NCBI RefSeq assembly: GCF_014836665.1
Contig: NZ_JACSQJ010000002.1
Coordinates: 248,001 to 312,000, forward strand
Direction: 5' to 3'
DNA length: 64,000 nucleotides
Source of the DNA: Luteimonas colneyensis
Lineage (GTDB): Bacteria; Pseudomonadota; Gammaproteobacteria; Xanthomonadales; Xanthomonadaceae
A model generated the notes under the pieces. The model was not told the DNA's origin. It saw nothing but the letters and a program-made list of their open reading frames with translations, and searched no databases. The translations under genes were made by a program, and so were the position numbers. Every line of letters begins with the position of its first letter. Positions within the stretch are counted from its first letter, which is position 1. Positions 17,139 to 24,753 of this stretch are shown piece after piece.

Positions 17139-17152
17139 CTCAAGTGTTAGGC
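17093..17152 (+). repeat. attC14 (60-nt class)
   Basis: R'' GCCTAAC 17093-17099; R' GTTAGGC 17146-17152; translated by the C14 frame. Confidence 0.95.
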
Positions 17153-17157
17153 CGCAC

Positions 17158-17580
17158 ATGAAGAGTCCCGCACCTTTCTGCTTTGTCGCTTTGCTCCTCT
17201 TCGGGTGCGCTCATAGCCAGCCGGAGCACCCGCGACCATTTTTTCCTCAGCTAGCTTCCCCGCCTCCTGGACTTGAAGAAGTTTGGCTGACGGCAGCTTT
17301 CGAAGGCACTCTCGTAGTCGCGGATGGATGCGTAAAGGTCCGCTCATTCGATGGGCAGTTGGACACAACCGTCCTGTGGTACCAAGGGATAGAGTTGGTG
17401 CGCGATAATTCGGGGCGGTCCATCCAGAACATCCACACAGGAGAGACCGCAAGATTCAACGTGCCTGCTAAATTCGGTGGAGGGGACGCTTCGGACGAAC
17501 ATGTACAGCGAAACTATCCGGAGGTGGCGCGCCGTTGTGGCCCTCCTTACGCTGTCGGCTACCCGTCAGATGCGCCCTAA
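17158..17580 (+). CDS. C15: lipoprotein
   Basis: A 140-aa lipoprotein: MKSPAPFCFVALLLFGCAHS has a short leader and lipobox LFGC. The mature part contains VVADGCVKVRSFDG and TARFNVPAKFGGGDA, a beta-rich fold seen in small envelope proteins. ATG is 12 bases after the crossover base; TAA is in R''. Function unknown. Confidence 0.75.
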   Translation: MKSPAPFCFVALLLFGCAHSQPEHPRPFFPQLASPPPGLEEVWLTAAFEGTLVVADGCVKVRSFDGQLDTTVLWYQGIELVRDNSGRSIQNIHTGETARFNVPAKFGGGDASDEHVQRNYPEVARRCGPPYAVGYPSDAP

Positions 17581-17634
17581 CAAATCATTCAAGCCGACGC
17601 TGCTTCGCAGCGCGGCTTAATTCTGGTGTTAGGC
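17575..17634 (+). repeat. attC15 (60-nt class)
   Basis: R'' CCCTAAC 17575-17581 (opening core was GTTAGGC, so mismatched); R' GTTAGGC 17628-17634; spacer AAATC/CTGG. Confidence 0.95.
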
Positions 17635-18056
17635 CGCTCTCGGTACTCCACAGCAAGATCGTTCTTTCGGTTGTTTCTTCGGCCGGGTTCCGGCCAGCAC
17701 CAGCGGTCGCGTCGTTGAGCATCGCTCTGCCTGCTTCCTTGCGCTGGCCGTTGCATCGCAGCTTGCCGGTATCGGCACTCAGAAGCACAGCTGGCTTCGG
17801 GTGGCCCGCCAGTCCAAGCGGCTCACCAGGCCCAGGCGCGGACACCCGCCCTCAGCTAGGTTTGGTCGCCAGTCCGCGGCCAAGTTTTTGTAGTGTTTCG
17901 GCTCAGGGGTTGGGCTGTCGCGGGTCGGGCGCAAGTGCCGGGCGTCGGCGGCCTAACAAGTCGTTCAAGCCGAATCCGCTTCGTTACGCAAAACACATGG
18001 CAGGTAAAGCTTGCCATGTGTTTTGCTCCACTACGCTGCTCGGCTTAACTCTGGTG
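17629..18056 (+). other. C16: ORF-less cassette, chimeric relative of the recurrent family
   Basis: A 428-bp cassette without a credible gene. Its 5' two thirds are unlike the 437-bp family, but the last ~75 bases before R'' (ttcggctcaggggttgggct, then gggcgcaag) match it, as does its long attC. It looks like a recombinant between an unrelated body and the family's 3' end. Confidence 0.7.
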
Positions 18057-18062
18057 TTAGGC
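17951..18062 (+). repeat. attC16 (112-nt class)
   Basis: R'' GCCTAAC 17951-17957; R' GTTAGGC 18056-18062; spacer AAGTC/CTGG. Confidence 0.95.
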
Positions 18063-18117
18063 GTCTCACACACTTCATCGCAACTCGATTTCCCCACCGC
18101 AAGAGAAGGAGAACGGC

Positions 18118-18450
18118 ATGGCAGGTTGGTTCGAACTAGGTAATAGCTCGGATGGGCAGTTCCGCTTCGTCCTGAAGGCTGGCAACGCTGAAACCATCCT
18201 TACAAGCGAGCTCTATAAGTCGCGAGATTCGGCAGAGAATGGCATTGCATCTGTGCAGTCAAACTCGGCCGACGCTTCCCGGTACGAGAAGAAGGAGTCG
18301 AGCAACGGAAAGTCCTACTTCACGCTTAAGGCTGGCAATCACCAGGTCATCGGAACCAGCCAAATGTATGCGTCGGCAGCCTCCCGCGACGCAGGCATTG
18401 CGTCCGTTCAAGCCAATGGGCAAACGTCCAGCGTCAAGGTCGTCGCCTAA
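18118..18450 (+). CDS. C17: YegP-family (DUF1508) protein, two tandem repeats
   Basis: A 110-aa protein made of two copies of the ~50-residue DUF1508 unit: GQFRFVLKAGNAETILTSEL with SAENGIASVQSN, then KSYFTLKAGNHQVIGTSQMY with RDAGIASVQANG. This matches YegP of E. coli, a small cytosolic protein of unclear role. It is one of few cassette genes with its own ribosome site (AGAAGGAGA ending about 8 bases before the ATG), after a 50-base leader. TAA in R''. Confidence 0.92.
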   Translation: MAGWFELGNSSDGQFRFVLKAGNAETILTSELYKSRDSAENGIASVQSNSADASRYEKKESSNGKSYFTLKAGNHQVIGTSQMYASAASRDAGIASVQANGQTSSVKVVA

Positions 18451-18556
18451 CAATTCGTTCAAGCCGAAACTACTTCGTTACACCAACAACATGGCAGGTA
18501 AAGCTTGCCATGTTGTTGGCTCCACTACGCAGTTCGGCTTAACTCAGGCGTTAGGC
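18445..18556 (+). repeat. attC17 (112-nt class)
   Basis: R'' GCCTAAC 18445-18451; R' GTTAGGC 18550-18556. Apical arms CAACAACATGGCA/TGCCATGTTGTTG show compensatory changes relative to attC7. Confidence 0.95.
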
Positions 18557-18987
18557 CTTGTTTCCCGCACTGTCGGTGCAAAAGTCCAGGCGGACTCCGC
18601 ATCTCGCTCATCCATTGCTTTTGCACCTCGCACGCGCGGTGAGCGGCGTCGGCGGTCGGCCCTGACGCACCTCGGCTTCGGACAGGCGCGACTCTCCGCA
18701 AGATTCGACCGGCCGAGTCGGCTTCGGACAGAGCGCAGTGAGAGTTCTTGGCCGCGCGAGCCGCTGGTCCTGGCTTCGGCCCCGGCAAGCGCCAGCCCCA
18801 GGCCGTTCGGCCAGACATGTTGTACTGTTCGGCGCAGGGGTTGGGCTGTCGTAAGGTCGGGCGCAAGCTCGGCGTGCGGCGGCCTAACAAGTCGTTCAAG
18901 CCGAAGCCGCTTCGTTACGCAAACCACATGGCAGGTAGAGCTTGCCATGTGCTTCGCTCCACTGCGCGTCTCGGCTTAACTCTGGCG
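18551..18987 (+). other. C18: ORF-less 437-bp recurrent cassette, copy 2
   Basis: 437 bp, the same length as C5, C26 and C39. The first ~110 bases are the most diverged and put a TGA in the frame left open in the other three copies; the rest is near-identical. Constant length despite this divergence suggests constraint on structure, not on a protein. Confidence 0.8.
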
Positions 18988-18993
18988 TTAGCC
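18882..18993 (+). repeat. attC18 (112-nt class)
   Basis: R'' GCCTAAC 18882-18888; R' GTTAGCC 18987-18993. Confidence 0.95.
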
Positions 18994-19011
18994 GCTGTGA
19001 GAGAGAGCTGC

Positions 19012-19350
19012 GTGGAAACCATTAGCTTCGACGATTTCCTGAAAGTTGAGCTGCGCGTTGGCCGGGTCGTAAGCGCGTCGGTGTTTGCGGAAGCGCGAAA
19101 GCCCGCCTATGTCTTGCACGTGGACTTCGGCAAGAACCTTGGCGTCAAGAAGTCCAGCGCACAGATCACGGCGCTCTACCGACCTGAGGAGCTTGTCGGC
19201 AAGCTGGTGGTAGCCGTCGTCAACTTCCCTCGCAAGCAGGTAGGCCCTTTAATGTCCGAGTGTCTGGTGACCGGGTTCCATAATGAGCAGGGGGAGGTCG
19301 CGCTCTGCGTGCCCGATCAGGCAGTTCCACTTGGTACGAGGCTGCTGTAG
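19012..19350 (+). CDS. csaA: C19: CsaA-like tRNA-binding-domain protein
   Basis: A 112-aa protein that fits CsaA/YgjH over its whole length: TISFDDFLKVELRVGRVVSA, EARKPAYVLHVDFGKNLGVKKSS (conserved SSAQIT follows), VVAVVNFPRKQVGPLMSE and a C-terminal PDQAVPLG. These are OB-fold dimers related to the tRNA-binding C-domain of Met/Tyr-tRNA synthetases; CsaA is described as a chaperone linked to secretion. Start GTG at 19012 matches family N-termini; another GTG at 18997 is possible. An unusual cassette cargo, because the family is normally chromosomal. Confidence 0.9.
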   Translation: METISFDDFLKVELRVGRVVSASVFAEARKPAYVLHVDFGKNLGVKKSSAQITALYRPEELVGKLVVAVVNFPRKQVGPLMSECLVTGFHNEQGEVALCVPDQAVPLGTRLL

Positions 19351-19354
19351 TGGC

Positions 19355-19414
19355 GGCTAACAAGTCATTCAAGCCGATGCCGCTTCGCGGCACGGCTTAA
19401 TTCTGGTGTTAGGG
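19355..19414 (+). repeat. attC19 (60-nt class)
   Basis: R'' GGCTAAC 19355-19361, complementary to the opening GTTAGCC; R' GTTAGGG 19408-19414. Confidence 0.95.
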
Positions 19415-19422
19415 GGCCACGA

Positions 19423-20106
19423 ATGAACGAAGCTGACCTCATAAAACTCGTAATCGCCTTAGCATCGGCTTTCGCGGGTTGGATCCTCGCTCAGTTCACT
19501 AGTGCAGCTAAGACATGGGCGCAACGACGTAAAGTCGCGAAGCTGCTTATTGAAGAACTTCGTGACATTGAAAAGCAAGTCGGCCGGTTACAAATGTTCT
19601 ACTCCAGGCAGCTCCAAATCGTCGGTGCACAAGGAGTTGGAAATACAACTTCCACTGGCATCTCGAATCCTATCTACAAGAACTATTACAAAGATGCGCT
19701 GCTATCGCTCAATCAAGATCAGCGGCTTTCTTTCCAGATGATTCACAGCCTCGTGGATCAGGTAAATACCGGCGTTGAGGAGCTCAAAATGCTCACGACT
19801 GACATACAGAACGAGCACGCCGAGAACGGAATGTCCGAAAGAATTGTCAAAGCCGGCGGCATTTGGGGTGAAAAAGTTAAGGCGGAATACTCTCACTGTG
19901 CCTCCTTGCTATGGCAGGTCAAGTACCACTTAGGGAATCAGCAGGGACCCGACCTGTCGCCATTCACTAAGGCACACGAGGATTTTTGTCGCTACCTTGA
20001 AGAGGCCGACGGGCAAGCCGACAAGCTTATCGAAGGTGGGAAGACCATCGACCCATCCAAATTCGATCGGAAGTACAACCCTGAAGCGTTCAACACAGCC
20101 CCCTAA
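19423..20106 (+). CDS. C20: membrane-anchored coiled-coil protein of unknown function
   Basis: A 227-aa protein with one N-terminal membrane helix (LIKLVIALASAFAGWILAQF) followed by a soluble helical domain (RRKVAKLLIEELRDIEKQVG; HSLVDQVNTGVEELKMLTTD). No catalytic motif recognised. The architecture, one membrane anchor plus a cytosolic helical part, is common in uncharacterised accessory genes including defence-island ones, but that is inference. The core site gives AGGGGG six bases before the ATG, a good ribosome site. TAA in R''. Confidence 0.75.
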   Translation: MNEADLIKLVIALASAFAGWILAQFTSAAKTWAQRRKVAKLLIEELRDIEKQVGRLQMFYSRQLQIVGAQGVGNTTSTGISNPIYKNYYKDALLSLNQDQRLSFQMIHSLVDQVNTGVEELKMLTTDIQNEHAENGMSERIVKAGGIWGEKVKAEYSHCASLLWQVKYHLGNQQGPDLSPFTKAHEDFCRYLEEADGQADKLIEGGKTIDPSKFDRKYNPEAFNTAP

Positions 20107-20212
20107 CAATGCGTTCAAGCCGAAATTGCATCGCTACGCCGTCAACATGGCAGAAAGAGCTTGCCATGTTGCCAGCTACGCGCTGCAATTCGGCTTAACT
20201 TAGGTGTTAGGG
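20101..20212 (+). repeat. attC20 (112-nt class)
   Basis: R'' CCCTAAC 20101-20107, complementary to the opening GTTAGGG; R' GTTAGGG 20206-20212. Apex stem CAACATGGCA/TGCCATGTTG. Confidence 0.95.
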
Positions 20213-20216
20213 GTGC

Positions 20217-20891
20217 ATGGAAAGTAACGTCGAGGCCATCGCGGAAGATCTGATGCTACGGTCTGGAGCGATGTCGGCCGGAGCATCAATGGATGCGAAA
20301 GACAAACTTCACCCGGAAATTGATGCCTTTGTTCGGGAGTCCCTGAAGGCCGGAAGTGAGCTTATGTCCTCATGCGCAAGTCTTGCTGTTGGCCCCCACG
20401 AGCTTGCTGTTAATGTCCTTGTGCGCTCTATCATTGAGCTATCGCTCAAGCTCCACTGGGCCACACTTTCCTCTGACAATGCAAAGCATCTCTTGGCTCT
20501 CTCTACAGAGCAGGTAAAGACGATCTTCAGAGTCAATGCACGAACTGGAATAGCAAAGATCGTTGATCGGCAAGGAAACGACTTCACTGCCGAGTTCCTT
20601 GCGAGCGGGCGCGCAGAGCGTGGACAAAAGCAAGTGTCGCTTGAGGCTATGGCACAACAATCTGGGTTGCATGGCATATACAACTTGTTCTACCGGTTTC
20701 AATCTATGCACTCCCACGGCAACAATGTTTCTGGCTCAAGCGCGCTGACCACGACGAATACATTGGGCGTAGTTGGCGTCTTCTCCATCTTGCTCGGGCA
20801 CTTAGGTGTTCGCTGGCTTGTGCATCGGAGTCGGCCAGACAATGAAGAGATTCGATCGCTGCTTGGGCTGGGTGCTAATGTGCACCCCTAA
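20217..20891 (+). CDS. C21: DUF5677/HEPN-like protein
   Basis: A 224-aa soluble protein, all helical. The segments ELAVNVLVRSIIELSLKLHW and YNLFYRFQSMHSHGNN resemble DUF5677-type proteins (R..IE near the middle, Y...S..SHG later), a group related to HEPN folds; this is from pattern memory. Such proteins occur in accessory loci and some are toxic or act in phage defence; no role is proven here. The core GTTAGGGG gives AGGGG three bases before the ATG. TAA in R''. Confidence 0.75.
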   Translation: MESNVEAIAEDLMLRSGAMSAGASMDAKDKLHPEIDAFVRESLKAGSELMSSCASLAVGPHELAVNVLVRSIIELSLKLHWATLSSDNAKHLLALSTEQVKTIFRVNARTGIAKIVDRQGNDFTAEFLASGRAERGQKQVSLEAMAQQSGLHGIYNLFYRFQSMHSHGNNVSGSSALTTTNTLGVVGVFSILLGHLGVRWLVHRSRPDNEEIRSLLGLGANVHP

Positions 20892-20945
20892 CAATTCGTT
20901 CAAGCCGATGCCGCTTCGCGGCACGGCTTAACTCAGGCGTTAGGG
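20886..20945 (+). repeat. attC21 (60-nt class)
   Basis: R'' CCCTAAC 20886-20892; R' GTTAGGG 20939-20945; spacer AATTC/CAGG. Confidence 0.95.
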
Positions 20946-20950
20946 CGCTA

Positions 20951-21406
20951 ATGGAAGAGTACGAGCGCAACATACATTCACACATTGAGGAGCACGGTTG
21001 CAGTGTCACCTCAGTGTTCGATGCGAAGGGCGACGAGCCGCCCTTCGCGTACTCCATTGGCATCGCCAAAACAGCGATGGCCCCGGAGCTTATCGTCGTC
21101 GGCCTCAAGCGAGAGATAGGCCATTGGCTGGTGAACGAGTACAACCGTCGCGTCAAGGCCGGGGAAAGATTCGTACCTGGTGTTCTGTATCTCGGTTTCT
21201 TGGAGGGCTTCGCGGTGCAGTTCGGCCCGGTGGCTCGTGAGCATCGCGAGGAGTACATGCGCTCCGCAACTTGGCTGCATGGCGGCCCAGACTTTGAGGC
21301 GCTTCAGCTCATCTGGCCAAGCACGGCGGGCGTCTGGCCTTGGGACCAACATGCAAGTGAATGGTTTCGTGCCAATCAGCCACTCTTGACGGGAGACAGC
21401 CGGTGA
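20951..21406 (+). CDS. C22: DUF4262 protein
   Basis: A 151-aa cytosolic protein with the DUF4262 pattern: HSHIEEHGCSVTSVFDA, PPFAYSIGIAKTAMAPELIV, GLKREIGHWLVNEYNRRVKA, ending with W-rich ASEWFRANQP. DUF4262 proteins are frequent among polymorphic-toxin and accessory loci, possibly as immunity-like proteins; no function is established. ATG 12 bases after the crossover base; stop TGA just before R''. Confidence 0.85.
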   Translation: MEEYERNIHSHIEEHGCSVTSVFDAKGDEPPFAYSIGIAKTAMAPELIVVGLKREIGHWLVNEYNRRVKAGERFVPGVLYLGFLEGFAVQFGPVAREHREEYMRSATWLHGGPDFEALQLIWPSTAGVWPWDQHASEWFRANQPLLTGDSR

Positions 21407-21410
21407 CGCG

Positions 21411-21470
21411 CCCTAACAATTCGTTCAAGCCGAAGCCGCTTCGCGGCTCGGCTTAACTCAGGCGTTAGGC
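21411..21470 (+). repeat. attC22 (60-nt class)
   Basis: R'' CCCTAAC 21411-21417; R' GTTAGGC 21464-21470. Confidence 0.95.
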
Positions 21471-21473
21471 CGC

Positions 21474-21851
21474 ATGAGAGTTTTCCGCAAGATGCTCAGA
21501 TGGATTCTCTTGACCGCCGGGATTGTCTGGGGCCTTTTGCAGCTCAACGGTGCCATTTTTGCTGCATGGGTCGCGGGCGGGCCGCCTTCACCCAACCCAG
21601 GCGGCTGGCTATTTGTCGCAGGCAACCGTTTGGCCTGGGCCGCCGCATCTTTCTTGGCGGGAGTCGGTCTGTTCGTCCTGCTGCGCCGCGATCGCCCTGC
21701 CAGCCGCTATGCTGTAGTGGCACTGGTGGCAGCGGTTCTTCTTATAGCCTTTCCATACATCCGCGAGTTCATCGCCTCGGATGCTTGCTTAGACTCAGGT
21801 GGTCGCTGGTCGGATCTCCAGTGTGTTCATAGTGATCCGTCTGCGGCCTAA
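21474..21851 (+). CDS. C23: small membrane protein
   Basis: A 125-aa protein with three membrane segments (MLRWILLTAGIVWGLLQLNG; LAWAAASFLAGVGLFVLL; YAVVALVAAVLLIAFPYI) and a C-terminal Cys-containing tail (SDACLDSGGRWSDLQCVH). ATG is 10 bases after the crossover base; TAA in R''. Unknown function. Confidence 0.7.
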   Translation: MRVFRKMLRWILLTAGIVWGLLQLNGAIFAAWVAGGPPSPNPGGWLFVAGNRLAWAAASFLAGVGLFVLLRRDRPASRYAVVALVAAVLLIAFPYIREFIASDACLDSGGRWSDLQCVHSDPSAA

Positions 21852-21905
21852 CAATTCATTCAAGCCGACGCCGCTTCGCGGCGCGGCCTAATTCAAGTGT
21901 TAGGT
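21846..21905 (+). repeat. attC23 (60-nt class)
   Basis: R'' GCCTAAC 21846-21852; R' GTTAGGT 21899-21905; spacer AATTC/CAAG. Confidence 0.95.
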
Positions 21906-21908
21906 GCA

Positions 21909-22346
21909 ATGGGAAGACTTCTCGCGCTTGGACTGATTCTTCTAGCATTGCTCTGCGAAGACGCCCGCGCCTGTTCCATTGTGATACAGCCGCCGGAGAA
22001 GATGTACCGGGAGAGCCGAGATGTTGTCTTTGCAATCCCTGTTGCTCGCTCGTACCAACCAAAGCAGGCGGCTGTTCCTGGCTATGAGGGTAGCGTCAGA
22101 GAGACCATTCTTTGGAGATCAATGATCCGTTGGAAAGGTCAGTACAGTTCTGGTCGTACATTCACCACTAGGCGCTCATTCGAGGTTACAGGCAGAACAA
22201 CGTGCGGACGTTGGCTTCCTGCCTACCGTGCAAAGGAACCGGTGATACTGTTTCTGGAGGGGAGCGAGCCTCATCAGTTCTTTTTCTCCTACGACTCAGA
22301 CAGATCTGACTTGTTCGAGTTCTTGGAGTCCACCCGGAGCAAGTAA
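21909..22346 (+). CDS. C24: exported hypothetical protein
   Basis: A 145-aa protein with a signal peptide (MGRLLALGLILLALLCEDARA) and mature N-terminus beginning at a Cys (CSIVIQPPEKMYRESRD). The mature part is beta-rich (ETILWRSMIRWKGQYSSGRT). ATG is 10 bases after the crossover base. Periplasmic, function unknown. Confidence 0.7.
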   Translation: MGRLLALGLILLALLCEDARACSIVIQPPEKMYRESRDVVFAIPVARSYQPKQAAVPGYEGSVRETILWRSMIRWKGQYSSGRTFTTRRSFEVTGRTTCGRWLPAYRAKEPVILFLEGSEPHQFFFSYDSDRSDLFEFLESTRSK

Positions 22347-22354
22347 GCAATGGC

Positions 22355-22414
22355 ACCTAACAAGTCATTCAAGCCGACGCCGCTTCGCGGCGCGGCTTAA
22401 TTCTGGTGTTAGCC
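22355..22414 (+). repeat. attC24 (60-nt class)
   Basis: R'' ACCTAAC 22355-22361, complementary to the opening GTTAGGT; R' GTTAGCC 22408-22414. Confidence 0.95.
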
Positions 22415-22431
22415 CTCATAGGAGCATCATC

Positions 22432-22842
22432 GTGACAGAGACAAAGTTCGAGGGCGGATGTCAGTGTGGCGCCGTCCGGTATCGGATCGCGGGCGAGCCG
22501 CTTATGACGGCAATCTGCCATTGCTCCATGTGCAGGCGGGCCAACGCAGCACCGGCAGTCGCTTGGGCCATGTTTGAGGAGCCACAACTGACCTTTGTTC
22601 AGGGCGAGCCCAAGTTCTACGCTTCATCGGAGGAGGGGAAGCGGGGCTTCTGTGGGGCCTGCGGTACGCAGATCTCCTTCTCCGCAACGTACATTCCTGG
22701 TTTGGTGGACATCACCATCGGCAGCTTGGACGAGCCGGCCGCGATCGCACCGCAGTTTCACTTTTGGCATTCCAAGCATCTTTCTTGGGCGGAGTTCGCG
22801 GACACTCTGCCCCGTCATGCGGAGTTCCCTCCCGCGGGCTGA
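22432..22842 (+). CDS. C25: GFA-family (CENP-V/GFA) zinc protein
   Basis: A 136-aa protein with the complete GFA zinc-site set: GGCQCGAVRY (residues 10-18), CHCSMCRRANAAP (about 30) and GFCGACGTQISF (about 68). The family includes glutathione-dependent formaldehyde-activating enzyme, but most short members have no proven substrate. GTG start at 22432 with AGGAG (22420-22424) upstream. Stop TGA is just before R''. A common integron cassette cargo by my knowledge. Confidence 0.93.
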   Translation: MTETKFEGGCQCGAVRYRIAGEPLMTAICHCSMCRRANAAPAVAWAMFEEPQLTFVQGEPKFYASSEEGKRGFCGACGTQISFSATYIPGLVDITIGSLDEPAAIAPQFHFWHSKHLSWAEFADTLPRHAEFPPAG

Positions 22843-22843
22843 G

Positions 22844-22955
22844 GGCTAACAATGCGTTCAAGCCGAAGCCGCTTCGTTCCGCAAAGCACATGGCAGGAAG
22901 AGCTTGCCATGTGCTTTGCTCCACTACGCGGCTCGGCTTAACTTAGGTGTTAGGC
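22844..22955 (+). repeat. attC25 (112-nt class)
   Basis: R'' GGCTAAC 22844-22850, complementary to the opening GTTAGCC; R' GTTAGGC 22949-22955. Confidence 0.95.
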
Positions 22956-23386
22956 CTTGTTTTCCCCACTGTTGTTGCCGGGTTTCAGGCGATCTGTAGC
23001 GCCTCGCTTATCCGCAGCGTCTGCACCTCGCACGCGCGGTGCAGGCATCGGCAGTCAGCCCTGCAGCAGCTCGGCTTCGGACAGGGGCGACTCTTCGCAA
23101 GATTTGACCGGCCGAGTCGGCTTCGGACAGGGCGCTGTGAAAGTTCTTGGCCGCGCGAATCGCTGGTTTTGGCTTCGGCCCAGGAAAGTTCCAGCCTCAG
23201 GCCGCTCGGCCAGACTTGTTGTACTGTTCGGCTCAGGGGTTGGGCTGTCGCAAGGTCGGGCGCAAGCGCGGCGTGCGGCGGCCTAACAAGTCGTTCAAGC
23301 CGAAGCCGCTTCGTTACGCAAAACACATGGCAGGTAAAGCTTGCCATGTGTTTCGCTCCACTACGCGTCTCGGCTTAACTCTGGCG
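22950..23386 (+). other. C26: ORF-less 437-bp recurrent cassette, copy 3
   Basis: 437 bp, aligns end to end with C5 and C39. A 109-codon TTG frame is open, but about 18 residues differ from the C5 version against roughly 28 base changes, so the changes are not silent. No ribosome site. Confidence 0.8.
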
Positions 23387-23392
23387 TTAGGC
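23281..23392 (+). repeat. attC26 (112-nt class)
   Basis: R'' GCCTAAC 23281-23287; R' GTTAGGC 23386-23392. Confidence 0.95.
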
Positions 23393-23395
23393 CCC

Positions 23396-23743
23396 ATGAT
23401 CTTTGCCGTCGAGACCGAAGAAAGAGCACTCACCGTCTTCCCAACCGAGAACGAGGCCGTTGCGTATTGTGAGGGGCTCGATGTTGAGGCAGCTACTTGG
23501 CTGTTCTGGGCGGCTGACGGATCGCCACTAGAGGCGGAGTTCATTACACCCAACAAACGGGGCTGGTTCTCTGTCCAGAATGGCACTTACCGGCTGGTTC
23601 CTGCATTGCCAGAGCATCACGCGGATCTAGCTGAGGCGCTCGATGAAACCCTGCGGCTAGAGCCAAACCCATTCTTTCATTCGCTTCTTCAAGTCCGTGA
23701 GCACCTTGCCCAGGTAAGCGCTGGAGCTCAAGATGGTGCCTAA
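23396..23743 (+). CDS. C27: hypothetical protein
   Basis: A 115-aa soluble protein: MIFAVETEERALTVFPTENE, EAATWLFWAADGSPLEAEF and a C-terminal helical part. Not assigned to a known domain by me. ATG is 10 bases after the crossover base; TAA in R''. Confidence 0.7.
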   Translation: MIFAVETEERALTVFPTENEAVAYCEGLDVEAATWLFWAADGSPLEAEFITPNKRGWFSVQNGTYRLVPALPEHHADLAEALDETLRLEPNPFFHSLLQVREHLAQVSAGAQDGA

Positions 23744-23797
23744 CAATTCATTCAAGCCGACGCCGCTTCGCGGCGCGGCTTAATTCTGGCGTTAGCC
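23738..23797 (+). repeat. attC27 (60-nt class)
   Basis: R'' GCCTAAC 23738-23744; R' GTTAGCC 23791-23797. Spacer combination AATTC/CTGG is an exception to the usual pairing. Confidence 0.95.
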
Positions 23798-23799
23798 TC

Positions 23800-24270
23800 A
23801 TGACCAGGTTTCTCGCACCCTTTCTCGTGGTTCTCTGCAGCTGTGCTGCCGAAGTAACGGTATCTCCTGAATCAGCAAGTATTGAGCAGCTTGTTCGAGC
23901 ATCACGCGGCTACAACAACGCCATAGTTGAGGTTCGTGGATTCGCGGTTATGAGGTGGGAAGCGAACTTCATCTGTCAGTCGCTGGATGACATCGACTCA
24001 AACCTCAACCGATGCTTGTGGCTCACCCCCACGAGGAAAGACGGCAAGATCAGCCCGCTGGATCCCGCAACGTTCCACCAAAAGGAGCTGGTGATAGTGG
24101 GAGTCTTTGATCGGGAGAACAAAGGTCACGGCGGAGCATATCCAGGAGCAATCGCCCCGTTGAGAGTTCGACAAGTCGGGACTCATCACCGGGGTGAAGT
24201 ACCTCCACCACCGCCCAAGCCGGCGGCTAACAAGTCATTCAAGCCGACACCGCTTCGCGGCGCGGCTTAA
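23800..24270 (+). CDS. C28: lipoprotein with attC-encoded tail
   Basis: A 156-aa protein with a short leader and Cys-containing lipobox region (LVVLCSCAAEVTVSPES). The mature domain resembles small OB-like lipoproteins (NAIVEVRGFAVMRWEANFIC; HQKELVIVGVFDRENKGHGG). A Pro-rich linker precedes read-through of R'' into the attC, adding NKSFKPTPLRGAA. ATG is 9 bases after the crossover base. Confidence 0.7.
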   Translation: MTRFLAPFLVVLCSCAAEVTVSPESASIEQLVRASRGYNNAIVEVRGFAVMRWEANFICQSLDDIDSNLNRCLWLTPTRKDGKISPLDPATFHQKELVIVGVFDRENKGHGGAYPGAIAPLRVRQVGTHHRGEVPPPPPKPAANKSFKPTPLRGAA

Positions 24271-24284
24271 TTCTGGTGTTAGGG
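24225..24284 (+). repeat. attC28 (60-nt class)
   Basis: R'' GGCTAAC 24225-24231, complementary to the opening GTTAGCC; R' GTTAGGG 24278-24284; translated by C28. Confidence 0.95.
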
Positions 24285-24291
24285 CCCACTG

Positions 24292-24621
24292 ATGCAGAGT
24301 CGCAATTGGTCAAAGACGTTTCTCGTCGCTTCCTGGGCTCCCAGCGCGTTCCTAGTTGCCTACATTCTTTGGTACATGCTCATTTTCCGCCCGTCAGGCC
24401 AAGAGGTTTGGGGCGACGGTGCAACCATTTTCTACCTCGGTGTACTTGCGTACCCGTTGGCGCTTCTGCTTCTGGCAATTGGCACATACATGAGCTTTCG
24501 CTGGCATCGCCGGCATCCCGGTCAACGCACCACAGACCCGGCGTTGTTTGTGGTCTCAGTTGTGCTTCTCGTAGCGCCGTTTGTGGCACTCTTCGCCGGG
24601 ACTGCTCTGGGTGGGCCCTAA
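24292..24621 (+). CDS. C29: small three-helix membrane protein
   Basis: A 109-aa protein with three membrane segments (ASWAPSAFLVAYILWYMLIF; IFYLGVLAYPLALLLLAIGT; FVVSVVLLVAPFVALFAG). ATG is 14 bases after the crossover base with AGGG upstream. TAA in R''. Function unknown. Confidence 0.7.
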   Translation: MQSRNWSKTFLVASWAPSAFLVAYILWYMLIFRPSGQEVWGDGATIFYLGVLAYPLALLLLAIGTYMSFRWHRRHPGQRTTDPALFVVSVVLLVAPFVALFAGTALGGP

Positions 24622-24727
24622 CAATGCGTTCAAGCCGAAGCCGCTTCGTTCCGCAAAGCACATGGCAGATACAGCTCGCCATGTGCTTCGCTCCACTACG
24701 CGTCTCGGCTTAACTTAGGTGTTAGCG
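24616..24727 (+). repeat. attC29 (112-nt class)
   Basis: R'' CCCTAAC 24616-24622; R' GTTAGCG 24721-24727; spacer AATGC/TTAGG. Confidence 0.95.
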
Positions 24728-24753
24728 CTCCTTCAAGTGCTCTGAGGACCACA

